Shown in pieces: positions 31,183 through 38,475 of a stretch of DNA of 64,000 bases (position 1 is its first letter; each line of letters begins with the position of its first letter). The DNA is from Gemmatimonadota bacterium (GTDB taxonomy: Bacteria; JAAXHH01). The DNA is taken from the NCBI GenBank assembly GCA_009837395.1, contig VXTP01000015.1, positions 1 to 64,000 of the forward strand. Reading direction: 5' to 3'. The notes beneath the pieces were generated by a model. That model made no database searches and had not been told where the DNA came from. It saw only the letters and a program-made list of their open reading frames with translations. The position numbers and the translations under genes are program-made.

Positions 31183-32040
31183 ATGAAGGCACGCACCGTT
31201 AAGAACTTCCTGCTGGCCCTGTCCTGTCCCAAGCGCACGGGACTGATCTACACCGTGACCCGCTGGCTGGCGGAACAGGGCTGCCACGTCATCGAAAGCG
31301 ACACGTACATCGATCCGTTCAGCGAGCGGTTCTTCATGCGGGTGCATTTCGGCGGTCCGGTAACGCTAGGGTCCCTGTGGCGGACCTTCGCGCCCCTGGC
31401 GGATGAGCTCGAAATGCAGTGGGACCTGTCCGCCGACGACACAAGGCCCCGGGCGCTCATCATGGTGTCGCGGGAACTGCACTGCCTGCTGGACCTGCTG
31501 AACCGCACCCGCATGGACAAGCTCCGGCTGGACATCCCGCTGATCATCTCCAATCACCCGGACGCCGGGCAACTGGCCCGAGAATCGGGCATCGACTTCC
31601 TGCACCTGCCCATCACGCCGGAGAACAAGGAGGAGCAGGAGGAGCGGCTGATCGACGAGATCGAGGAAAACAACATCGATTTCGTCGTACTGGCCCGTTA
31701 CATGCGGATCATCGGCCCCGAGGTCTGCGAGCGGATGGCGGGCCGCATCATCAACATCCACCACTCCTTCCTGCCGGGATTCAAGGGTGCCCGGCCCTAC
31801 CACCAGGCCCATCGGCGCGGGGTAAAGCTGATCGGCGCCACCGCCCATTACGTGACGGCCGACCTCGACGAGGGTCCGATCATCGAGCAGGACGTGGAGA
31901 CCGTGACCCATCGCATGTCTCCGGCGGAACTGACGGCCGTGGGGCACGACATCGAACGCATCGTGCTGGCGCGGGCCGTACTCTACCACATACAGCGGCG
32001 CGTGTTGATCAATGGACGCCGAACCGTGGTGTTCCGGTGA
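31183..32040 (+). CDS. purU: Formyltetrahydrofolate deformylase (PurU)
   Basis: PurU hydrolyses 10-formyl-THF to formate and THF, balancing one-carbon pools. The 285-residue protein has an N-terminal ACT domain (LALSCPKRTGLIYTVTRWLA through RVHFGG). The formyltransferase-fold C-terminal part follows, with VVLARYMRIIGPEV, the catalytic Asn-His region INIHHSFLPGFKGARPY, and the catalytic Asp in TADLDEGPIIEQDV. Length and domain order are normal. It lies 237 bases after the ferredoxin gene without its own clear promoter or strong ribosome site, so co-transcription with ferredoxin is possible. It faces korB, with 88 bases between the two stops. Confidence 0.93.
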   Translation: MKARTVKNFLLALSCPKRTGLIYTVTRWLAEQGCHVIESDTYIDPFSERFFMRVHFGGPVTLGSLWRTFAPLADELEMQWDLSADDTRPRALIMVSRELHCLLDLLNRTRMDKLRLDIPLIISNHPDAGQLARESGIDFLHLPITPENKEEQEERLIDEIEENNIDFVVLARYMRIIGPEVCERMAGRIINIHHSFLPGFKGARPYHQAHRRGVKLIGATAHYVTADLDEGPIIEQDVETVTHRMSPAELTAVGHDIERIVLARAVLYHIQRRVLINGRRTVVFR

Positions 32041-32128
32041 TATTCCGATAATGCTGAGATTTTACTGAGGGGAAGCCGGTCCGTGCGGCCAGGCGCACCG
32101 GGCGGCCAGACGTACCGAATCCTCAGGC

Positions 32129-33094
32129 TCAGGCGTACTGGTCCATCAGGGCGTCGATGGTCGCCTGCTCGTCGCCGTAGGCCTTGGCGTATACGTCCTG
32201 CAGCTTGTCGGTATAGGTGCGGTACACGTCCTGGAAGAACACGCCGCTGTGGAAGACGCCGTCGCCGACCTCTTCCATGGCCATGTCGATCGCCTTGATC
32301 CGGTCGCCGGTGTCCCAGTCGTCCGGCAACGGCATGAATGACTCTTTCCAGGGGTCGTAGGTGTTGTAGAAGGTGGGGCAGGGGCTCATCGCGTGAACGA
32401 AGGCGAACCCGGGGTGATCGAGTCCCCGGCCGATGGTTTTCGCCATTTCCGTCGCCTGGCTGGAGAACGTGCGCGCGACGAAACTGCAGCCGTACACGAT
32501 CACCATGGCCAGGATGTTCAGCTGGCCTTCCAGCACCCCTTCGTAGGGCGCCATCTTGGGCATGGAAACGCTGCGCCGCAGCGCCTGCATCCCCGTGGGC
32601 GTGCTGGGTGACGGCTGGCCCTTGGTCAGACCGTACACCTGGTTGTCCATCACGATGTAGGTGATGTCCTGGTTTCGGCGCACGGCGTGGGGCACGTGGC
32701 CGCCGCCGATGGCGAATCCGTCGCCGTCGCCGCCGACGGCGATGACGGTCAGGTCGGGATTGGCCGCCTTGACGCCCTGGGCCGCGGGCAGCGCCCGTCC
32801 ATGTACCACGTGCAGGCCATAGGCGTTGACGAATTCAGGCAGTCGGCCTGAACAACCGATACCCGACACGATGACCACGTCCCTGGGATCCAGGTTGCGT
32901 TCGGCAAGCGCGCGTTGCAGCGCGGCAAGCACGCCGAAATCCCCGCAGCCGGGGCACCAGGTGGGCTTGACTTCGCTACGGTAATCTTTGAGCGTTCGTT
33001 TTGCGAGCGGCTTGGCCGTCGCGGACTGACTGGCCTGACCGGGCTGCTCGGGCGTTGTGGTCTTGGCGGTGTCGGCCGCAGGGACTTCAGCCAT
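32129..33094 (-). CDS. korB: 2-oxoacid:ferredoxin oxidoreductase beta subunit
   Basis: The 321-residue beta subunit binds thiamine diphosphate. WCPGCGDFGVLAAL supplies cluster cysteines, IVSGIGCSGRLPEF follows, and the TPP/Mg motif is VGGDGDGFAIGGGH with DNQVYGLTKGQ. The family oxidises 2-oxoglutarate or similar acids to acyl-CoA and reduces ferredoxin. It lacks an attached 8Fe ferredoxin domain, as in the aerobic-type KorAB enzymes, so the 7Fe ferredoxin nearby may accept electrons. The first 30 residues are Ala/Thr/Gln-rich and outside the fold. The start overlaps the alpha subunit stop by 8 bases. Confidence 0.93.
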   Translation of the reverse strand: MAEVPAADTAKTTTPEQPGQASQSATAKPLAKRTLKDYRSEVKPTWCPGCGDFGVLAALQRALAERNLDPRDVVIVSGIGCSGRLPEFVNAYGLHVVHGRALPAAQGVKAANPDLTVIAVGGDGDGFAIGGGHVPHAVRRNQDITYIVMDNQVYGLTKGQPSPSTPTGMQALRRSVSMPKMAPYEGVLEGQLNILAMVIVYGCSFVARTFSSQATEMAKTIGRGLDHPGFAFVHAMSPCPTFYNTYDPWKESFMPLPDDWDTGDRIKAIDMAMEEVGDGVFHSGVFFQDVYRTYTDKLQDVYAKAYGDEQATIDALMDQYA

Positions 33095-34823
33095 ACTGCA
33101 GCACTCCTTCGATGTATTCCTCGATGTCGCCCGCCTTGAAGGGCAGTCCCGTTATGATGTTGAACCGCTGGAGGGAAACGGCCAGGCGGCCCTGCAGGTA
33201 GTTCGCGAACTGCCCGCTGGCGTTCAGTTCCACCACCGAGACCACCGGAATGGATTCGATGAAGGCGCGGGCTTCCTTCTCCGGCAGTGGATGGAGCATC
33301 TTGAATATCAGGGCGGCTACCTTGTACCCCTTCGCCAGGGTCCGGTCCAGCGCTTCCAGTATGGGTCCTTCCGACGATCCCCAGCCGATCAGCCCGAGCT
33401 GGGCGTCCTCCGCGCCGTACCGCTGGACGAAACCGGGCTCGTTCACCGCGGATTCGATTTTCTGATGACGCTTTTCGGTCATGCGGATATGGGCTTCGGG
33501 CGAGTAGTCGATGTGGGCGTGCTCGTCGTGTTCCAGGCCCGTGGCCACGTAGTGCTGGTCATGGCGGCCCGGCAGTGGCATGGGGGAGACGAAATCCTCC
33601 GTCATCTCGTACCGGTCGAATTCCTCGGGTGTGACGCTGCCGTTCAGTTCGGGTTGCTTGCGCTTGACGATCTCGACCTGGCTCAGATCGGGGCGGGACA
33701 TGACCTGCGCGCGCTGGGAGAGATGCTGGTCGCTGAGCAGGATGACCGGGGTCTGGTACTTCTCCGCGAGATTGAAGGCCTTGACCGCCGTGTAGAAACA
33801 GTCTTCGGTATTGGTCGCCGCGATTACGATGCGGGGTGCCTCGCCGTGGGCGCCGTGGATGGCCAGGTTCAGGTCCGACTGCTCCGTCTTGGTGGGCATG
33901 CCGGTACTCGGTCCGCCGCGCTGGACGTCGACGACCACGAGGGGGATCTCCTCCATGGTCGCCAGGCCGAGGGCCTCGACCATGAGGGAAAGGCCCGGCC
34001 CCGCCGTGGCGGTCATCACCTTCGCGCCCGTGAAGGACGCGCCGATGGAAGCGGTGATGGCGGCGATCTCGTCTTCGGTCTGCATCAGGACGCCGCCCAC
34101 CCTGGGCATCGCTTTCGCCAGCGTCTCCATGACGTCGCTGGCCGGCGTGATGGGATACCCGGCGTAGTACCGGCAGCCGGCGGCCAGGGCGCCCATGCAG
34201 AGCGCGTCGTTCCCCGTCATGATCAGCTGGGCGTGTCCGTTCTTGCGTTCGACGGCGACCCGGAGGCCCAGGTCGATGCCGTTTTCGTCCACGTAGACAT
34301 AGGCCTGCTTCAACGCGTTGATATTGGACTCGAGAAACTCCTTGCGACGGCCCCAACGGCTTTCGGAAACCATCTGCTTCGCCGAGTCGAAGGGAATGCC
34401 CAGGCAGGCGGTCAGGATCCCGAAGGCCAGCACGTTCTTGGACTTCATCGTCTTGATGACGGTCTTCGTGATCGTCTGGAGCGGCACGCCGATCTGCGTC
34501 AGCGCCAGGCTTTCGTCCGCGTCGCATTCGTCCGGATCGTAGATCACGACGCCGGTGGGCTTGACCTCGCCCACGTGAATGTCGTAGTTCTCCTGGTTCC
34601 AGACCATCAGGATGTCCAGGGCATCGCCCGGCGAGCGCACGGGCGTGTCCTGCACCCTGACCTGGGTCATGGACGCGCCGCCCTTGATTTCGGCGGGAAG
34701 GTTCTTGAAGGTATAGATGTGCAGGCCCGACCGGGCCAGCGCTTCGGCCAGCACGTCGCCGACGGTAAGCACGCCTTCGCCGTTCTCGCCGGCGATGCGT
34801 ATAGTCAGGTCAAGCTGATCCAT
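33087..34823 (-). CDS. korA: 2-oxoacid:ferredoxin oxidoreductase alpha (fused gamma-alpha) subunit
   Basis: The 578-residue subunit has the gamma domain first (IRIAGENGEGVLTVGDVLAEA, NLPAEIKGGASMTQVRV). The pyrimidine-binding alpha domain follows, with YAGYPITPASDVMETLA, MQTEDEIAAITASIGASFTGAKVMT-type region, and VDVQRGGPSTGMPTKTEQSDL. This gamma-alpha fusion is normal for the KorA type. Substrate is probably 2-oxoglutarate, though pyruvate or branched 2-oxoacids cannot be excluded. I chose the ATG at 34823; a TTG one codon upstream is the alternative. It is transcribed from a perfect-box promoter 52 bases upstream. Confidence 0.93.
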   Translation of the reverse strand: MDQLDLTIRIAGENGEGVLTVGDVLAEALARSGLHIYTFKNLPAEIKGGASMTQVRVQDTPVRSPGDALDILMVWNQENYDIHVGEVKPTGVVIYDPDECDADESLALTQIGVPLQTITKTVIKTMKSKNVLAFGILTACLGIPFDSAKQMVSESRWGRRKEFLESNINALKQAYVYVDENGIDLGLRVAVERKNGHAQLIMTGNDALCMGALAAGCRYYAGYPITPASDVMETLAKAMPRVGGVLMQTEDEIAAITASIGASFTGAKVMTATAGPGLSLMVEALGLATMEEIPLVVVDVQRGGPSTGMPTKTEQSDLNLAIHGAHGEAPRIVIAATNTEDCFYTAVKAFNLAEKYQTPVILLSDQHLSQRAQVMSRPDLSQVEIVKRKQPELNGSVTPEEFDRYEMTEDFVSPMPLPGRHDQHYVATGLEHDEHAHIDYSPEAHIRMTEKRHQKIESAVNEPGFVQRYGAEDAQLGLIGWGSSEGPILEALDRTLAKGYKVAALIFKMLHPLPEKEARAFIESIPVVSVVELNASGQFANYLQGRLAVSLQRFNIITGLPFKAGDIEEYIEGVLQYG

Positions 34824-34874
34824 CAAACGGCCCTCGGCGATCTCCAGGCGGGTTCAAATCCACAAAACCATTTG

Positions 34875-34904
34875 ATTATATGGGGTTAGGTACCCGGATG
34901 TCAA
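34875..34904 (-). promoter_or_regulatory. Consensus sigma70 promoter of korAB
   Basis: On the minus strand TTGACA (34899-34904) and TATAAT (34875-34880) are both perfect and 18 bases apart. Transcription would start near 34867, giving a leader of about 45 bases. Confidence 0.85.
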
Positions 34905-34930
34905 TTCTATTCGTCACGGAATCGCAACAT

Positions 34931-36871
34931 CTACCAGCCGTGTATCCGGTGGCCCTGTCCCGGGAACCAGATGATGTCCACGAGGTTGGACAAGACGAGT
35001 CCCGTGCAGAATCCGACCAGCATCCCCATGATCAGCGGCTGGGCGCGGCGGAACAGGCTGATGCCGCCGGACCGGAGCAGCAGTACCTTGACCGCCCACG
35101 CAAAGAAGAGAGTGAAGGCCCCGTTGTCGATCGCCACCCCGCGGGCAATGGTGAGTCCCACGGGATGCAGCGGCCAGCCCGGGAACTTGTACCGGAGGAA
35201 GATCAGCACCATCATGACGAGACCTCCGAGGAAAAACCAGGCGGTTTCCATGACCGACAACCTGGTCGGGTTCTGGATCCATACCTTGACGCTCTCGAAG
35301 AAGTGGATGTTCCCGGTGGTGAACGCCCACTGGTCGAACTGCGATGCACCGACGGTCTCATATCCTGAATAGACGGTGTACGCCGCGCCGATCAGGAAGG
35401 CCAGGGCGAAGGCCCCGCAGATCACGGCGAACATCAGCTTCTTGTCGGTCCATACCCGGTCCCCGATCCGGGTGATGTGGGAAACGGAGACCATGGTAAA
35501 GGTCTTCCAGTTCCGCGCGAAGGCGTTGGTCAGGCCGAAGACCGTGAGGGACGACGGATCGATACCGGAGGAGCCCACTCCGCGAATGAGGAACTCGTGG
35601 GAGTTCATGGGCAGGTCCAGGGCCACCAGGCCGGTTTCCGCCACGATACGGGCCACGCCGACGTAGAAGATGAAGAGCAGAAACAGGAAGGGCGCCATGA
35701 TGACAGGACTCATGCCGGCCATGTGCAGGAAGGCCGCCATGTAGGCCACGCCCAGCAACACGCCGAGGACGGCCGCCCGGTAGGAAAAGAACTCCTCGGA
35801 ATCGTCCACTTCCGGCGCCCGGCCCACGGCCTTCCGCACCACGTCCCACAGGTGGCGCCGGGCGATCCAGAACCCCCAGAGCACAAAGACGATCAGCGCG
35901 CCGATCTCCTGCAGCCGCACCGCGGCGTCCGGCGAAGCCCCGGTCTCGAGCAGGCCCACGGCGTTCATGCCGCCTGACTCGAGGATGGCCAGAAGGTGAA
36001 AGACCCAGATGCTGAACAGGATGTCCACCGGGGAGAAGAGGGCGAAGCAGAGAAGGTAGATGTTGATCTTGATCTTGATGGCGGGGAACAGGTGGCCGAT
36101 GACGAGGTCCGTCGCGTAGGGCTGTCCGATGGGGATCACGCCGACCGGTGTGAAGTAGTCGACGATGTTCCAGCCGATCACGGCCAGCGGTAGCGAGAAC
36201 CCGATCCAGAAGAGCTTTCCCCGCATGAAGGGCGGCAGAAACGAACGGCCGCCGGGCTCGTCGATGACCTGGGCGATAACCTGGGCCAGCGGGAAGCTGA
36301 GCTTCTCGTGGACGATCCACTGTTTACGCAGGATCACCACCAGGCAGGACCCCGCGAAGAACAGGGCGATGAAGAACGTGCCCCACCAGAAGAGCGGGAC
36401 GACCCAGGGGCGCCACGGCAGACTGGCGTATGCGGGCAGCCCTTCGTAGAACCAGCGGATGGTGTGGTCCTCGGGGTCGACCAGCAGCCAGGCCGGAAGG
36501 TATTGAAAGAAAACCTCTACCCACTGGTTTTCGGCAGATGCAAAATAGAACGGGGTGGTGATCACGCCGATGAAATAGCTCATGAAGGCGTGGGACGGCA
36601 CGGTGGACGCGATCAGGCCGAAGGCGAGGATGACGAGGAGTTCCGACGTGGTGAACGTGGCCGTGGGGCGGTACTTGCGCAGCAGGCCGTTCACGACGAT
36701 GACGAAGAACAGGAAAGGCGCCATCAGGGACGCCGAGACGTGCTCGAAGTCCATGAACGTCCCGCGCACGACCCAGACGTTGTAGGGGATCCACAGGCTG
36801 ATGAAAACGGCCAGGACGATCCCGATCAGGATCGAGCGGAGGGTCACGCGGCGATGGTCTTGTGTTTGCAT
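34931..36871 (-). CDS. DUF6785/DUF6784 family multi-pass membrane protein (OPT-like)
   Basis: The 646-residue protein has about 14 hydrophobic helices. Landmarks are IPYNVWVVRGTFMDFEHVSA near the N-terminus, VILAFGLIASTVPSHAFMSY, KLSFPLAQVIAQVIDEP and GHLFPAIKIKINIYL. The pattern fits the DUF6785/6784 family, which resembles oligopeptide (OPT) transporters and is common in uncultured FCB/PVC-type genomes. The cargo is unknown. I chose the ATG at 36871, where the hydrophobic N-terminus begins after MQTQDHRRVTLRS; the ORF to 37579 runs antisense through the next gene. It is divergent from the DUF6051-like gene across a 165-bp region with tandem repeats. Confidence 0.82.
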   Translation of the reverse strand: MQTQDHRRVTLRSILIGIVLAVFISLWIPYNVWVVRGTFMDFEHVSASLMAPFLFFVIVVNGLLRKYRPTATFTTSELLVILAFGLIASTVPSHAFMSYFIGVITTPFYFASAENQWVEVFFQYLPAWLLVDPEDHTIRWFYEGLPAYASLPWRPWVVPLFWWGTFFIALFFAGSCLVVILRKQWIVHEKLSFPLAQVIAQVIDEPGGRSFLPPFMRGKLFWIGFSLPLAVIGWNIVDYFTPVGVIPIGQPYATDLVIGHLFPAIKIKINIYLLCFALFSPVDILFSIWVFHLLAILESGGMNAVGLLETGASPDAAVRLQEIGALIVFVLWGFWIARRHLWDVVRKAVGRAPEVDDSEEFFSYRAAVLGVLLGVAYMAAFLHMAGMSPVIMAPFLFLLFIFYVGVARIVAETGLVALDLPMNSHEFLIRGVGSSGIDPSSLTVFGLTNAFARNWKTFTMVSVSHITRIGDRVWTDKKLMFAVICGAFALAFLIGAAYTVYSGYETVGASQFDQWAFTTGNIHFFESVKVWIQNPTRLSVMETAWFFLGGLVMMVLIFLRYKFPGWPLHPVGLTIARGVAIDNGAFTLFFAWAVKVLLLRSGGISLFRRAQPLIMGMLVGFCTGLVLSNLVDIIWFPGQGHRIHGW

Positions 36872-36911
36872 GTTCAGTCTAAGCCGGGTACGGGTTTTCC
36901 GACCCGGGCCG

Positions 36912-36988
36912 GGCGCGCAGACCGGGCCTGACGCGCAGACCGGCCGGACGCGCAGCCTGGATCGTGACGCGCAGCCTGGACCGGACGC
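36912..36988. repeat. Four tandem copies of an 18-bp GC-rich unit in a divergent promoter region
   Basis: Bases 36912-36988 contain four imperfect copies of a unit built on GACGCGCAG followed by ACCGG or CCTGG. They occupy much of the 165-bp space between the DUF6785 and DUF6051-like genes, where both promoters should be. They could be a slippage product or a repeated binding site. Confidence 0.75.
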
Positions 36989-37036
36989 GTTTCGGGTCTT
37001 CGGTGTGCCGGACAGACCCCGGGGGGAACGGTCTTG

Positions 37037-38299
37037 ATGTCTGGAAACGTATACGAGCCCGATGAGTTGAACCGGCTGTACCGGAAGGGCGGCGATCCCG
37101 TTGACGACGGACGCTTCCGGCTGCGCCGCCCCCGTTTCGAATCCCGCTGGACCGGCCTGCTGCTGCCGGAGGACCGGGACATCGAAGAGAACCGCGGTTT
37201 CAGCTACCTCATGGTGGAGCCAGTCGATCTTCCCGTGGCCGGCGCGGGCGAGGTCCTGGTCATCTTCCACGGGCTGAACGAGGGCAGCTACGCCAGGATG
37301 CTGCCCTGGGCCGGCAGCTTCGCCCAGCGGCTCGGTATCCCCGTCATCCTCTTCCCCCTGTCCTTCCACGTGGGGAGACGATCGGACCTGTGGAGCGTGC
37401 AGGAACAGACCCGGATCGCCGCCCGCCGCGCCGCCACGACCGGCAACGGGCGGACCAGCCCCTTCAACGGCCGCATCAGCGAAAGACTGGACCGGGCGCC
37501 CGAACGGTACTGCCTGGGCGGGCTGCAGTCCTGCTTCGACGCCGCGGACCTGGTCGCGCGCATAGAAGCGGGCGATCATGCATCCTGCAGGACCGGGGCG
37601 CGTGCGCGCTTCCTGGGTTACTCGGCGGGCGGCTACCTCGCCCTGGTCCTGTTGCTGGCCGATCCCTTCGGACAGTTCTCCGATGCGCGGGCCGCCCTCT
37701 TCGCGTCCGGCGCACCCCTCGCCGGCATCCGGCCCGAAAGCCTGTTCATCATGGACGATTCGGCCGCGAAGGGGCTGTCGGCGTATCTTCGCGACGGGTC
37801 GTTCCCGGCCGGGCTACCGGCGCGCGATGCGGTCGACGACCGACACGGTAACCCGGTCGATGACCGCCACGGTATCCCGGTGGACGAGCGCCACAGCCAG
37901 CTGGTCGATAGCCGCCACCGCCAACTGGTCGATGCCCCACTGCGCTGGTTGAAGGAGGTGCTGTTTCACGGAGACGCCCTGGAAGCGCGCATGAATGACC
38001 TGCAGGACCGGTTGCTGTTGGTCGTCAATCCCGCCGACCGGGTCATATCCGCCGAGCAGGCCGAACGGAACCTGCGTCCAGCACCCGTCCTGCGCCTCGA
38101 CCTGGGCGTGCACGAGTTCCCCTTCACCACGGGAGAACCACTGCCGGACCGCTACGACCGGCGTGCAACAGAGACCCGGTCCATGATCAGGAATGTCCGG
38201 AACGCCCACCGCATCGGGCCGGAATACCGATCCGCCTTCGATCGATTCGCCCACGATGTATCGGCTTTCCTGTTCCCCTGCCCGCCAAAACCGGCTTGA
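37037..38299 (+). CDS. DUF6051-like alpha/beta hydrolase
   Basis: The 420-residue protein has the alpha/beta hydrolase order: LVIFHGLNEGSYARMLPWAG (oxyanion region), PVILFPLSFHVGRR, and the nucleophile elbow FLGYSAGGYLALVLLL (GxSxG). It has a late acidic and His region (LVVNPADRVIS, then GVHEFPFTTGE). This resembles DUF6051 proteins, whose substrate is not known. Residues about 266-302 consist of four and a half tandem copies of an 8-residue VDDRHGNP-type unit, not expected within this fold. There is no signal peptide. The ATG at 37037 follows a G-rich stretch that could serve as ribosome site. Confidence 0.75.
   Translation: MSGNVYEPDELNRLYRKGGDPVDDGRFRLRRPRFESRWTGLLLPEDRDIEENRGFSYLMVEPVDLPVAGAGEVLVIFHGLNEGSYARMLPWAGSFAQRLGIPVILFPLSFHVGRRSDLWSVQEQTRIAARRAATTGNGRTSPFNGRISERLDRAPERYCLGGLQSCFDAADLVARIEAGDHASCRTGARARFLGYSAGGYLALVLLLADPFGQFSDARAALFASGAPLAGIRPESLFIMDDSAAKGLSAYLRDGSFPAGLPARDAVDDRHGNPVDDRHGIPVDERHSQLVDSRHRQLVDAPLRWLKEVLFHGDALEARMNDLQDRLLLVVNPADRVISAEQAERNLRPAPVLRLDLGVHEFPFTTGEPLPDRYDRRATETRSMIRNVRNAHRIGPEYRSAFDRFAHDVSAFLFPCPPKPA
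37832..37942 (+). repeat. 24-bp in-frame tandem repeat in the DUF6051-like gene
   Basis: Four full copies and a partial one of a 24-bp unit encode VDDRHGNP, VDDRHGIP, VDERHSQL, VDSRHRQL and VDAPL. Divergence increases along the array, so the first copies are the youngest. Confidence 0.9.
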
Positions 38300-38317
38300 C
38301 AACGGTCCATTTCGCCC

Positions 38318-38342
38318 GTTATCTAACTGTATATAAGATAAC
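38318..38342. promoter_or_regulatory. Inverted repeat between the hydrolase gene and rel
   Basis: GTTATCT (38318-38324) and AGATAAC (38336-38342) form a perfect 7-bp inverted repeat around an AT-rich 11-base centre. There is no T-run after it, so it is either a hairpin at the end of the hydrolase transcript or a protein-binding site upstream of rel. Confidence 0.4.
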
Positions 38343-38384
38343 CTATTGTAAATAAGAAACGTTACACACGCATTCCGCGTTGGT

Positions 38385-38413
38385 TGACCAAAGGGGTAAG
38401 CATTAGTTTAAAT
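38385..38413 (+). promoter_or_regulatory. Candidate promoter of the rel gene
   Basis: TTGACC (38385-38390) and TTTAAA (38408-38413) are 17 bases apart, about 60 bases before the rel ATG. The -35 is one base off consensus and the -10 two bases off. Confidence 0.5.
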
Positions 38414-38475
38414 CGCCCCTTGGCCCTGTCAAGCGCGTTCAGGCCCCCTGTCGGGCCGTCGAGGCGAATGTCCCG

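Noticed and set aside
34849-34860. tRNA T-loop-like GGTTCAAATCC upstream of korA
   Set aside because: The flanking bases do not form a T-stem, and no anticodon arm or acceptor stem can be drawn. It is the korA leader.
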